Source: Halomonas sp. CUBES01
GTDB lineage: Bacteria > Pseudomonadota > Gammaproteobacteria > Pseudomonadales > Halomonadaceae
Reading direction: 5' to 3'
Assembly: GCF_020991005.1 (NCBI RefSeq)
Contig: NZ_JAJLLW010000005.1
Coordinates: 186,001 to 250,000, forward strand
Length of the DNA: 64,000 nucleotides
Shown here one piece after another: positions 47,401-55,069 of this stretch. Numbering within the stretch: position 1 is the first letter of the stretch; every line of letters begins with the position of its first letter. The notes below the pieces were generated by a model that was given only the letters and a program-made list of their open reading frames with translations, had not been told where the DNA came from and made no database searches. A program made the translations under genes and the position numbers.

Positions 47401-48801
47401 GATGTTTTCTTGGTGGACGACGACTTCGGTAGCTCGCCTGACGCCACTGTCACGGTCAAGGTGACGGCACCACCTCCGCCCCCACCGACCAGCCCGGACC
47501 CTGAGCCGGAACCTTCACCAGACACCATAGACGGCGCACCGGCCACCGTGACCAGCACCGTTGACCCAGATACCGGTAACGCCATTACCGAATTCGAGAT
47601 CCTGCCGGTCACCGACGGTACCCGGGTCAATGAGGACGACGCCACCAGCGACGTGGATGTGGATCTGAGTGACCGGGTAAGGGCCAGCATTTCCGAAAAC
47701 CTGGGGCTGATCGCCACCCGGCGGCTTGATAGCAGCCGGGACGACCTGCGTACCCTGATCAACCGCCCTGAGAATGAGGGTGACACGGATGGGCCAAACA
47801 GCCGGGAGGTAGACGACTTCCTCGTCGCTGTCTCCCCATCCAGCGATATCGTCACCGTCACACCTACCCGCTCTGGCGACGCCACGGGCGATGACCGGGT
47901 AACCGTGCGGATCGCGCCCACAGGCGAAGACAATACCAGCCCTGTAGTGGTGGTCGACGCCCGACAAATGGATACCGGTGATACCTCTCCGGCCGTTGAT
48001 ATCACCGGCGCTGGCTCTATCGTAGTACGCGGCAGTGGCACGTTCCGTGGCGACGAGGAACTGGCCGACGGCGGTGCGCCGGATGTGGACAACGTCCTCG
48101 GGGACAACAACGCCCAAACCCTGTTCTTCGGCCCTGGCGACGACATCATCCGTGGCGGCGGTGGCGACGACGTGGTCGGTTCGGCTGGCGGCGACGACCG
48201 GCTGTTCGGCAACAGCGGCGACGATGAGCTGTCTGGCGGTGCCGGTGCTGACCTGCTGCATGGTGGCCGCGATACGGACGTAGTGCGTTATGAAGGCAAT
48301 CGTGACGATTACCTCATCACGCAAGATCACAGCGTCATCACGGTACAAGCCAGGAATGACAGCAGCGATACCGACACGCTGGTCAACGTGGAAAGCCTGG
48401 CCTTCGCCGACGGCGAGGAGAGTATCACCTATGACGACGACCTGAGCTGGATTACGGGGCTCTACGACCAGGTGCTGGGACGCCAGGCCGATGTGGACGG
48501 TATCCAGTACTGGGCGCAGCAACATGCCGAGGGGCTTGGCAAGAGCGATATGGCGCGGCTGTTCATGACGTCGGCGGAGGCCAGTCAGTCCCTGGACGTG
48601 CAGGATGATGGCATCGAGGGCGTAGTGGACACGCTCTACGCGTCGCTGCTCGGCCGCGAGGCGGATGCCTCGGGCAAGGCCTACTGGGTAGACCAGTTGG
48701 AAAGTGGGGCGTCGCTTGGCGATGTGGTTGGCGGCTTCATGGTGTCTGAGGAAATGCGCACCCACGACCTGGATGCGACCCAGTGGGATTTCATCGCCTA
48801 G
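44476..48801 (+). CDS. Giant DUF4347-cadherin/Ig-like-RTX-DUF4214 secreted protein
   Basis: A 1441-residue acidic protein without a Sec signal. Residues ~12-170 are DUF4347, with hydrophobic strands before LHIVSHGAPG (His68) and EVILYGCRVAEG (Cys111), and a terminal GGSWGIEP. Residues ~175-325 form a beta-sandwich-like unit; ~330-1020 are tandem cadherin/Ig-like domains (TDTFSIDVSDGTDTDTL, ISGSTESGAAVTVRVDG, and a VTGANTAPTLTIG unit). A Pro-rich spacer (PPPPPPTSPDPEPEPSP) precedes a C-terminal module with RTX nonapeptides (GDDVVGSAGGDDRLFG, GAGADLLHGGRD) and two DUF4214 repeats (LYDQVLGRQADVDGIQYW, LYASLLGREADASGKAYW), ending QWDFIA. GGAGGCG precedes the ATG. Likely a T1SS-exported adhesin or S-layer-associated protein; the exact role is unknown. 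Confidence 0.85.
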   Translation: MQLGPHERAPTREIAFFTADVQDRQTLINGLRPGVAHHILSPDGNGLSEIATVLAGETNITALHIVSHGAPGEVFLSANRLSGRTLQSASRTFDEIRQTLSGDAEVILYGCRVAEGEAGAAFVEGLRNSLDRDVVASEHPVGAAEKGGSWGIEPMRRELAFQLEAQVSYQGVLANATFGFEDGLMGVNTKSITGTETAGALTVTSTDLNIVRASDYGVVINGMESIATDFGTGFESSLVFYLEGSNVFDLTSISVGDLSGSLENLTLSANGNTLPFSVMASETKTFDVSADPGAANFQGISSFTLTPNDGQMALSIDDVEFQNITAPNTPPTFDQDSDNNGVLSGAEAGGTANLTMAEDSGALGLINFLQVDDPDGSQTLTWSENGTDGPDNGSLEIESGTVNTPATDEKPFNAIYTPNTDFNGTDTFSIDVSDGTDTDTLQMTVTVTDAPDVTSVDVADGTYGLGDDVTVSVTFDEAVTVVTGTPTIDINVGGNIRTVDLDRGDGTTTLSGTYTIQSDDAADSIAIDFNAVSGEIVDNDGDGNSADLSHDAINDSGVTVDVSAPTISAVSIPNASARVGDAVTVSITAGEVGLSLDTGTVNGVPLTGFSDDGGGNYSATYTVQEGDADRAAGDDIPVNVILSDAAGNLSTPYNTSISQGGDAIDANSPNVGLPVLDAASDSGTSDSDNITDTATPTISGSTESGAAVTVRVDGSSVGTTTADGAGDWNFTFADGDLSEGANTVDILASDAAGNTSDDSGDLTLTLDTAAPTLSDDTSASVQENDPAGVLTGVNGAGDNVTDNDTGADTTAPVVAVNGNADGVASAVAGDNGGLFTVADDGSVRFDPNGDFDALATGDSETTGVMLTIRDAAGNTNTSTLSVQVTGANTAPTLTIGSAPTVNTGRTTTLDTTLLNGTDPDDDVADLTYILDSVPGSGTLKLSGTALEVLDSFTQQELIDGNLTFTAGSSTGDVSFDVFLVDDDFGSSPDATVTVKVTAPPPPPPTSPDPEPEPSPDTIDGAPATVTSTVDPDTGNAITEFEILPVTDGTRVNEDDATSDVDVDLSDRVRASISENLGLIATRRLDSSRDDLRTLINRPENEGDTDGPNSREVDDFLVAVSPSSDIVTVTPTRSGDATGDDRVTVRIAPTGEDNTSPVVVVDARQMDTGDTSPAVDITGAGSIVVRGSGTFRGDEELADGGAPDVDNVLGDNNAQTLFFGPGDDIIRGGGGDDVVGSAGGDDRLFGNSGDDELSGGAGADLLHGGRDTDVVRYEGNRDDYLITQDHSVITVQARNDSSDTDTLVNVESLAFADGEESITYDDDLSWITGLYDQVLGRQADVDGIQYWAQQHAEGLGKSDMARLFMTSAEASQSLDVQDDGIEGVVDTLYASLLGREADASGKAYWVDQLESGASLGDVVGGFMVSEEMRTHDLDATQWDFIA
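48430..48801 (+). repeat. Shared C-terminal DUF4214 module, copy 1
   Basis: Codes for the stretch from DDLSWITGLYDQ to QWDFIA. It is very similar at DNA level to 52342-52712 and 60567-60937; the last ~130 bp (AAGGCCTACTGGGTAGACCA onwards) are almost unchanged in all three. Confidence 0.8.
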
Positions 48802-48828
48802 GTATTACGGTGCTAGGTATTACGGTGC
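48799..48828 (+). repeat. 15-bp tandem duplication at a stop codon
   Basis: TAGGTATTACGGTGC occurs twice in direct succession, the first copy supplying the TAG stop. A diverged version of the same doublet follows the 49437 gene at 52710. A GCCATG/CATGGC hairpin follows (48827-48845). Confidence 0.6.
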
Positions 48829-48997
48829 CATGTTGTTTGCATGGCGCCTGACCGATGCCGAGGTTGTCGTTTAACGCCGCTGTCGGTCTGTTGCTTGGCT
48901 GTCGGCCCTTTGCGCAGGGCTGGAAGGCCTCGACACCGAGCGGTATGGCATGGATGATAGCGGCTCGATACTATACTTTGACCAAGGAGTTTTGATC

Positions 48998-49207
48998 ATG
49001 GCAGACGACAAGCAAACCATCACCATCGATGGCGCCGAGTACAACGTGGCCCACCTGTCGGATAACGCCAAGGCGCAAGTGACCAACCTGCGCGTAACCG
49101 ATGCCGAAATCGAAAAGCTCAAGCAGCAGCTCGCGATCTATCAGACGGCGCGTACCGCTTATGCCAGAGCGCTTTCTGAAGAGCTGCCCAAGAAAGAGGT
49201 GCACTGA
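48998..49207 (+). CDS. Small coiled-coil protein, DUF6447-like
   Basis: A 69-residue protein beginning MADDKQTITIDGAEYNVAHL, followed by a helical, coiled-coil-like half (TDAEIEKLKQQLAIYQTART) and ending LPKKEVH. I recall this pattern as DUF6447, found in marine and halophilic proteobacteria; function unknown. AAGGAG lies eight bases before the ATG at 48998, so an upstream in-frame start at 48950 is rejected. It lies between two giant RTX genes and immediately upstream of a tiny lipoprotein gene. A truncated copy is found after the next RTX gene (52741-52872). Its position suggests a role with the exported RTX proteins, which is inference. Confidence 0.75.
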   Translation: MADDKQTITIDGAEYNVAHLSDNAKAQVTNLRVTDAEIEKLKQQLAIYQTARTAYARALSEELPKKEVH

Positions 49208-49209
49208 GG

Positions 49210-49290
49210 ATGTGGAAGGTAGCCTTCCTCCTGGCCTCTGCGGCGCTATTGACGGGGTGCGGCGGCGTGCCGTTGGTGCCGTGCATTTGA
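49210..49290 (+). CDS. Tiny lipoprotein (26 aa)
   Basis: A 26-codon gene two bases after the DUF6447-like stop, with GAGG overlapping that stop as ribosome site. It encodes MWKVAFLLASAALLTGC followed by nine residues: a complete lipoprotein signal peptide with lipobox LTGC and almost no mature part, like entericidin-type micro-lipoproteins. After cleavage only a ten-residue lipopeptide (C-G-G-V-P-L-V-P-C-I) would remain. Its terminator lies at 49367. Function unknown; conservation would have to be tested. Confidence 0.6.
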   Translation: MWKVAFLLASAALLTGCGGVPLVPCI

Positions 49291-49366
49291 AGGGTGTCAC
49301 CGTCAACGATACAGTCACTTTTGATATGCCATTATTGGCACCGGCGCATTAGCGTGGATTGATTGG

Positions 49367-49402
49367 ACAGGCCGTTAGTTGCCAGCGGCAAGGCCTGTTT
49401 TT
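49367..49402 (+). terminator. Intrinsic terminator before the delta-60 RTX gene
   Basis: ACAGGCC (49367-49373) pairs with GGCCTGT (49392-49398), with an inner TTGCC/GGCAA stem, then TTTTT. It ends the DUF6447/lipoprotein transcript and rules out the in-frame TTG at 49359 as a start for the next gene. Confidence 0.75.
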
Positions 49403-49436
49403 ATTTCCGATTCAACAACCGTTGGTCAATAAAACA

Positions 49437-52400
49437 ATGACAACCCAGCCAAGCCTTTCATTGCCTTCCGGTATCCTGCCTACGGCGATCGGCGAGGCCG
49501 CCGACCGTGGCTATGATGTGCTGACGCGGCCAGACGGCAAGACCATCACCGTCGGTTACACCTGGTCGGGCAGTGACGACGATATCTTCCTGATCCAGCG
49601 CTACCCTGACGGGCGACTGGATCCTGCTTTCGGCGATAACGGCGTCGTGCTCACGGCGCTCAACGAAAGCGCACCGGCCAGCACCGACCAGTTCCTGCTG
49701 GATGAGGGTGATGACCGCGCCTACAGGATCCTGCCCGCCGCAGACGGCAAGTTCGTGGTGGCGGGGCTCAGCGTGGCGGCAACCTCCGGCACTTCCTACA
49801 GTTTTATGGCGCAATACCACGCCGACGGCACCCTGGACACCGCCTTCGGCGAGAACGGCATCTTTCGCTATGAGGATCCCAACGAGATCGGCCCGTGGAC
49901 GGTGGCCGAATCTTCCGATGGCGGCTATTTCATCAGCTATCCCAGTAATAGCGAGATTATCAAGGTCGCCGGGGACGGCACGCTGGATGCCGACTGGGCC
50001 GATGACGGGGTGCTGTCCCTCGACCCGGCCGCGCCGTCCAACGGTTTCTATGCCCTGGATGACGGTGGCCTGGGGCGGGTGAGCGTGGCTTCCGGCAGCA
50101 CGGCGTACACCTATACCCTTGAACACTATACGGCGGACGGCGTGCTGGCGGCGTCCGCCTTCGAGAATGGCATCGCGACAGTGCCGGTCACCTTTCCCGG
50201 GCAGGCGACCGCCACGTTCTTCTCGGCGACCCCGGGCGAGGTCCTGCGTCTGGGGCAGCAACTGGTCGTCTTCAGCAACGCCCAGGTATTTCCCGATGGC
50301 GGCGGTTCGATCGAGAACCTGCTTTATATTCACAAGTTCAACCTTGACGATGGCCAGCTGGACACTAGCTTTGGCAACGGCGGGTTCGTCGAGATCGCCG
50401 ACCAGAGCGGTTTCAGAGGCGATATTGTCGTAGGGGATGACGGCAGTTTCTTTCTGCTTTCCAACGGCGGCGGCAGTGGCACCGGCGTTGACTTCGAAGT
50501 CACCAAGCTGAATCCCGATGGCAGCGTGGCAACGGAGTTTGGCGATGGGGGGACGGCCACCGCTGACATCGGCGGCCTGAACAACTATCCATGGGGGCTG
50601 GACCTGGACGCCGACGGCAATGTCTATGTGGCGGGGAATCGTTACCAGCCCGATGACAACAACGATGTGGCGATCGCCAAGTTCACCCCGGGGGGCGTGC
50701 TGGATCCGGCCTTCAACGAGGGGGTTGCCTACGCGGAGGGCGCCGCGCCGGTCGGCGTGCTGCCCGAGGTGTTGCTGGAAGCGGTGGACGGCCATTTGGC
50801 GCAGGCCACGCTGACGGTGACCGGCGGCTACGACCCTCAGCACGAGAGCCTGGCGCTTGCGACGGATGCTGCCACTATGGGCAACATCAACGCGGACTTT
50901 GACGCTGACACCGGCACCTTGACGCTTGCCTCGGCCAACGCCGAGGCCACGCTGGCCGAGTGGCAGGCGGCGCTTGAGGCGGTGACCTTTGCGAGGTCCG
51001 CCAACGTGCTTGCCGTGGAGGGCCGGGCGATTGCCGTGCAGGTCGATGACGGCAGCGAGACCAGCGACGTTACCACCGCCAACCTGACGCTGGTACCGGT
51101 CAACGACGCCCCGACCATTGCTGTCAATGATGGCCCCAGTGTCAGAGTCGGCAGCACCGTGACCCTGACCGACGCGAACCTCAACGAGGGCGACCCGGAC
51201 GACGACGGCGATGGGTTGACCTATACGCTGGATGCCCTGACCACCAGCGGGACCCTTGCGCTCGGCGGCAACGAACTGGCGGTGGGGAATACCTTTACCC
51301 AGCAGGATGTCGACGCGGGGCGTGTGGCCTTTGAGGCTGGTCGCCAGGTGGGCGAGGTAAGCTTCGATATTACCTTGGCGGATGGTGGCGAGGACGGGGC
51401 CGGGACGGTCAGTGATAGCGTGACGATAGAAGTGCTACCTCGGCCACCTCGGCCGGACCCGGATCCGATTCAGGTGACGCCCCCCGCACCGCAGCCGCCC
51501 ACGCCTTCAGGACTACCCACGGTGAGCGAGACAATTACGTATACAGGCAACGGTGCTGGCACCGCCCAATTGGTCGAGGATACCGGCAACGCCAATGAGG
51601 TGAGCGCGACGTTGCCGGGTGGGGTGAGCCTGATCAACGAGGGTGCCCGCACCGCAGTGACACCCGAGCAGGCGCTTGTCGACCTGATCGCGAGCATCGA
51701 CGCCCGGCAGCCGGCGAACGCGGGCGACCAGACCGGGGTAGCCGGGGAGTGGCTGTCTCGCCTGGATGACGGCCTGCTGGATGTACGCACCCTGGTGCTG
51801 AGTGACAGCGGCACGGGCTCGACCAGCACGCCGATCCAGATCACCGGGATGGCAGGTGATGCTGACACGGGGAATGGCCGTCAGGAAGCCTTCGTGATCG
51901 ATACCCGCTCGCTGCCTGACGGCAACCAGCTCCAGCTCGATCATATCGACTTTGCCAGCGTGATCGGCGCCACCACGATAACCGGCGGTGGCGGTGACAA
52001 CGTGGTGATCGGCGATGATGCCGATCAGTTCATCGTGCTGGGCGAGGGCGATGACGAACTGCACGGCGGCGGCGGAGACGACACCATCGGCTCCGAGGGC
52101 GGCGATGACCGCCTGTTCGGCGACGACGGTGACGACACGCTGTTCGGCGGTGCCGGGGTAGACCTGCTGCACGGCGGTCGCGACACAGACACGGTCCGCT
52201 ACGAGGGCAGCCGCGATGACTATGTGATCGCTCAGGAATACGGCGTTGTCACGGTGCAGTCCAAGGCAGATCCCGAGGATAGCGACACCCTGGTCAATAT
52301 CGAGATGTTAAGCTTTGCCGATGACGAGCTGGCGCTGAGCTACGACGACGACCTGGCATGGATCACGGGGCTCTACGATCAGGTGCTGGGTCGCCAGGCG

Positions 52401-52712
52401 GACGTGGACGGTGTGCAGTACTGGGCGAAGCAGCACGCCGAGGGCCTTGGCAAGAGCGAGATGGCGATGCTGTTCATGACGTCGGCGGAAAGCGGCCAGT
52501 CCCTGGACGTGCAGGCTGACGGTGTCGATGCCGTGCTGGATACACTGTATGGCGCGTTGCTTGGCCGCGAGGCGGATGCCCCAGGTAAGGCCTACTGGGT
52601 AGACCAGTTGGAAAGTGGGGCGTCGCTTGGCGATGTGGTTGGCGGCTTCATGGCGTCCGAAGAGGTGCGCACCCACGACCTGGACGCGGCTCAGTGGGAT
52701 TTCATCGCTTAG
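49437..52712 (+). CDS. Delta-60-repeat propeller RTX-DUF4214 secreted protein
   Basis: A 1091-residue leaderless acidic protein. Residues ~10-450 carry at least five delta-60 repeats (RYPDGRLDPAFGDNGVV, QYHADGTLDTAFGENGIF, KFNLDDGQLDTSFGNGGF, KLNPDGSVATEFGDGG), which form beta-propeller blades. Two cadherin-like units follow (~450-690, including LVPVNDAPTIAVNDGPSVR), then a Pro-rich hinge (PPAPQPPTPSG), a ~130-residue conserved region (ATLPGGVSLINEGARTA) and the shared RTX plus DUF4214 module ending QWDFIA. The ATG at 49437 lacks a strong ribosome site but lies after a terminator, unlike earlier starts. Propeller, hinge and anchor suggest a displayed binding protein exported by the T1SS; the ligand is unknown. 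Confidence 0.85.
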   Translation: MTTQPSLSLPSGILPTAIGEAADRGYDVLTRPDGKTITVGYTWSGSDDDIFLIQRYPDGRLDPAFGDNGVVLTALNESAPASTDQFLLDEGDDRAYRILPAADGKFVVAGLSVAATSGTSYSFMAQYHADGTLDTAFGENGIFRYEDPNEIGPWTVAESSDGGYFISYPSNSEIIKVAGDGTLDADWADDGVLSLDPAAPSNGFYALDDGGLGRVSVASGSTAYTYTLEHYTADGVLAASAFENGIATVPVTFPGQATATFFSATPGEVLRLGQQLVVFSNAQVFPDGGGSIENLLYIHKFNLDDGQLDTSFGNGGFVEIADQSGFRGDIVVGDDGSFFLLSNGGGSGTGVDFEVTKLNPDGSVATEFGDGGTATADIGGLNNYPWGLDLDADGNVYVAGNRYQPDDNNDVAIAKFTPGGVLDPAFNEGVAYAEGAAPVGVLPEVLLEAVDGHLAQATLTVTGGYDPQHESLALATDAATMGNINADFDADTGTLTLASANAEATLAEWQAALEAVTFARSANVLAVEGRAIAVQVDDGSETSDVTTANLTLVPVNDAPTIAVNDGPSVRVGSTVTLTDANLNEGDPDDDGDGLTYTLDALTTSGTLALGGNELAVGNTFTQQDVDAGRVAFEAGRQVGEVSFDITLADGGEDGAGTVSDSVTIEVLPRPPRPDPDPIQVTPPAPQPPTPSGLPTVSETITYTGNGAGTAQLVEDTGNANEVSATLPGGVSLINEGARTAVTPEQALVDLIASIDARQPANAGDQTGVAGEWLSRLDDGLLDVRTLVLSDSGTGSTSTPIQITGMAGDADTGNGRQEAFVIDTRSLPDGNQLQLDHIDFASVIGATTITGGGGDNVVIGDDADQFIVLGEGDDELHGGGGDDTIGSEGGDDRLFGDDGDDTLFGGAGVDLLHGGRDTDTVRYEGSRDDYVIAQEYGVVTVQSKADPEDSDTLVNIEMLSFADDELALSYDDDLAWITGLYDQVLGRQADVDGVQYWAKQHAEGLGKSEMAMLFMTSAESGQSLDVQADGVDAVLDTLYGALLGREADAPGKAYWVDQLESGASLGDVVGGFMASEEVRTHDLDAAQWDFIA
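51882..52712 (+). repeat. Shared RTX-DUF4214 module, copy 2 (831 bp)
   Basis: From CAGGAAGCCTTCGTGATCGA to the end of the gene this is colinear with 60107-60937, with the same 831-bp length and no indel, and differs by scattered substitutions by eye. Copy 1 (48430-48801) shares the last ~370 bp. Confidence 0.85.
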
Positions 52713-52740
52713 GTATCAGGGGGCCAGGTATCACGGCGCC

Positions 52741-52872
52741 ATGTTGTTTGCATGGCGTCTGACCAATGCCGAGATCGAGAAGCTCAAGCAGCAGCTCGCG
52801 ATCTATCAGACGGCGCGTGCCGCTTATGCAAGGGCGCTGAGCGAAGAGTTGCCCAAGAAAGAAGTGCATTGA
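52741..52872 (+). pseudogene. Truncated DUF6447-like gene copy
   Basis: Forty-three codons read MLFAWRLTNAEIEKLKQQLA and continue to LPKKEVH. The last ~35 residues match the intact gene at 48998-49207, while the first part matches the non-coding DNA after the preceding RTX gene (48831-48861). The conserved N-terminal half (ITIDGAEYNV) is missing and no ribosome site is evident, so it is probably non-functional. No copy of the lipoprotein gene follows. Confidence 0.7.
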
Positions 52873-52974
52873 GTACCGTGAAGCTGGCGCGATGAGTCGC
52901 GCTGGAACCACTTTGGAAGCTTGAATCCAAGCATCAAGGACGTTCATGGGGTACTAATAACACGATCTTTTTAC

Positions 52975-53006
52975 CCTCAACCCCCAGCGTGTGCTGGGGG
53001 TTGAGG
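52975..53006. other. Perfect 14-bp hairpin between converging transcripts
   Basis: CCTCAACCCCCAGC and GCTGGGGGTTGAGG pair perfectly around GTGT. On neither strand does a U-run follow the stem (on the minus strand GGTAAAAAG follows), so it is not a textbook terminator, but it could end or protect the transcript of the outer-membrane protein gene at 53023. Confidence 0.55.
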
Positions 53007-53022
53007 AAGGGTGTTGACCACC

Positions 53023-53700
53023 TTAGAACGTATAGCTGATGCCAATTAAAGCAACCGGGAAAACAGGCAGTTTGTCGATGTCGTCCTTAAGGCTTTCTTC
53101 TTCACCGCGAAGATCGTCGCGCAGCGTCGGATCCAGATTTTCGAAGCCGTTGGTCGTATGCAGCGAGACGTCAATATCGGTTGCTACCACGCCAAATTCA
53201 GAGAAGAAGCCTAAACCACGCTCGTTCGAGCTGCGCCATCCCCACCCGAGGTAAGGCTGCGTGCTATCGGCCACCGTTGCGGTGCCCACCACAGAGCCGA
53301 TCTGGCTCGCTGAATAATTTGTGCCATTCAACTCGTAGGTCATGCCGTCCTGGGGTGTGCCCGTCACGCTTGCTTCGATGTCAGGCATCATCGCGCCGGC
53401 AGAAATGAAGAAACGTCCACCTAACGGGAAGTAATCCAGTTTGAGGCTTGATGCCTTCATGCCGAAATCTGCGTCGTAATCGACGCCATCTTCTTCAAAG
53501 TCAGTATCGACGTCCAGGCCGTCTGTGTATCGGGCGGTCACGGCAAGGTTTTCATGAAAACGGTACGAGATATCGCCCCCGAAACCCGTCGTACCGGCAA
53601 TCACGCCGACGGAAACGCGTTTTTCAAACGTGTCAGCACTCACATTGGCCGTGGACGCCAACATCACTACACCTGCTAAAAGGCTTAATTTTTTTTGCAT
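53023..53700 (-). CDS. Outer-membrane beta-barrel protein
   Basis: A 225-residue protein with a Sec signal peptide (KKLSLLAGVVMLASTANVSA), alternating amphipathic strands (VSVGVIAGTTGFGGDISYRF, LAVTARYTDGLDVD, GRFFISAGAMM, GFFSEFGVVATDIDVSL) and the classic terminal phenylalanine (ALIGISYTF) used for barrel insertion. The size suggests an 8-strand barrel of the OmpA/OmpW-like porin-free group. It is encoded antisense to the surrounding RTX genes and is monocistronic. A role in surface or S-layer assembly is possible from context only. Confidence 0.8.
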   Translation of the reverse strand: MQKKLSLLAGVVMLASTANVSADTFEKRVSVGVIAGTTGFGGDISYRFHENLAVTARYTDGLDVDTDFEEDGVDYDADFGMKASSLKLDYFPLGGRFFISAGAMMPDIEASVTGTPQDGMTYELNGTNYSASQIGSVVGTATVADSTQPYLGWGWRSSNERGLGFFSEFGVVATDIDVSLHTTNGFENLDPTLRDDLRGEEESLKDDIDKLPVFPVALIGISYTF

Positions 53701-53888
53701 TTTTCCTACTCATCCCTTGATTTTTCCCGTCTTGGCGGGGGTATTGTTGCCTTCGCAGTATCGAGGCGTGCGGCAAATAAGCAGCGGTGAATGTTACAGA
53801 GTGGTTAGTGGGAATGATGTAGGAAAATAGCTAAGGGTATGTAAGAAATGGCTTACAAGGCCTGTCGCTTCCTATTCAGGAGCATTAA

Positions 53889-54191
53889 GCGCTGTACTCG
53901 GTGATCGGGGTTCAATACGGCGGTAATGGCACAACCACGTTCAGGCTTCCGGATCTGCGCGGCCGTTCCCCCGTGGGGGTAGGGCAAGGACCGGGCTTGA
54001 GCAATGTGGCCCAGGGCGTGATGCACGGAGCCGAGACCGCTACCCTCTCCAGGTTCCAACTGCCGGCTCACTCGAACGCTCTGACGACCTGGCGTGGATC
54101 ACGGGGCCTTGTGCCTGCGGTTTTGAAAACCAGCGGATTGACGCGGCAGTTGAGAAGTTGGGCGATCTTAGCGTCTACCAGCACGGAATAG
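53889..54191 (+). pseudogene. Truncated, chimeric tail-collar-domain gene
   Basis: Residues read ALYSV...QYGGNGTTTFRLPDLRGRSPVGVG and on to LSRFQLPAHS, matching the central part of the intact collar-domain gene downstream (54328-54972). The 5' half including the signal peptide is missing (an in-frame TAA precedes). After AHSNAL the DNA becomes GACGACCTGGCGTGGATCAC plus GGGG, almost the same as the DDLAWITG codons of the DUF4214 modules (for example 52347-52370), then unrelated sequence. It is a recombination product of two neighbouring gene families. Confidence 0.65.
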
Positions 54192-54327
54192 TAAAAGAAT
54201 GATATACCCGCCTTTGACTCTGATACTGAACTGATCCGATGTTGAAAGGCTCGCATGCCTACACTACCCACACTAAAGAAGATAACAACGCCACTACTGA
54301 AGTGGGTTTATCAAAGTGGGGGGTATC

Positions 54328-54972
54328 ATGAAAAAATCATTCCGGCGGTATGCACGTCTGGGCGGCCCATTGCTTGCTGCTGCATCACTCTTGACGGTGC
54401 CGCATGCACAGGCTGGTTGCTCAACGGATAGCTACATCGGGTCTATCTGCACCACGGCCGCGTCGTATTGTCCCGTTGATACCATGGAAGCTGCAGGCCA
54501 AGCGTTGCAGATTTCAGAATATACGGCGCTGTATTCCGTGCTCGGCACGCAATACGGTGGTAACGGCACGACCGTATTCAACCTGCCGGACATGCGCGGT
54601 CGCTCTACCGTAGGGGCCGGGCAAGGTCGAGGCCTTACGAACGTGCCCCAGGGCGCTATGCGCGGTACTGAAACCGTGACGCTCACCACCCGCCAGCTGC
54701 CTGCTCACTCGCATGCCTTGATGGCTGTCGACGAAGACGGCTCGGTGAAGATCCAGCAAGGGGCGTGGCTTGCGAATCCGTTAGCTGAGGCGCGTGGTCG
54801 GGATATCGAGGCCACCGGCTATGCGCCCAGCACGTCGTCGTCCAGCCGGGTGACGCTGAATCGCGAATCGGTGGGCGAGACGGGCCATAACCGGCCTATC
54901 TCGACGGTGCCGCCGCAAATCTCGTTGCGTCATTGCATTACCGTCAACGGTGTCTATCCGCCCAGGCCTTGA
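54328..54972 (+). CDS. Secreted tail-collar (Mdp-like) domain protein
   Basis: A 214-residue protein with a Sec signal peptide (LGGPLLAAASLLTVPHAQA, then GCSTD), so exported, followed by a phage tail-collar domain (PF07484): QALQISEYTALYSVLGTQYG, GTTVFNLPDMRGRSTVGAG and RQLPAHSHAL, ending ISLRHCITVNGVYPPRP. This layout is seen in microcystin-dependent-protein (MdpB)-like and tail-fibre proteins. Four or so cysteines near the N-terminus could form disulfides in the periplasm. The ATG at 54328 (MKKSFRRYA) with a GGGG-rich site is chosen. A collar domain behind a signal peptide outside a phage context suggests a cell-surface role. Function unknown. Confidence 0.75.
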   Translation: MKKSFRRYARLGGPLLAAASLLTVPHAQAGCSTDSYIGSICTTAASYCPVDTMEAAGQALQISEYTALYSVLGTQYGGNGTTVFNLPDMRGRSTVGAGQGRGLTNVPQGAMRGTETVTLTTRQLPAHSHALMAVDEDGSVKIQQGAWLANPLAEARGRDIEATGYAPSTSSSSRVTLNRESVGETGHNRPISTVPPQISLRHCITVNGVYPPRP

Positions 54973-55069
54973 GGGCCTCTGGGGGGTGATCCAGTAACTG
55001 CCGTGGTGACGGCAATCATGTTTCTCCAAGTACATCGTGCGTCAAGCGATTTCGTTTGAGGGTAATCCT

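Noticed and set aside
24909..48300. RTX and cadherin repeats as a CRISPR-like array
   Set aside because: The repeats are in-frame protein repeats (GGxGxDxLx and NDAP units) with variable length, not constant repeats with unique spacers.
49359..49436. TTG at 49359 as start of the delta-60 protein
   Set aside because: The segment contains an intrinsic terminator and its translation shows no family similarity.
52975..53006. Classical terminator
   Set aside because: The stem is perfect but no U-run follows on either strand, so it is listed only as a hairpin.
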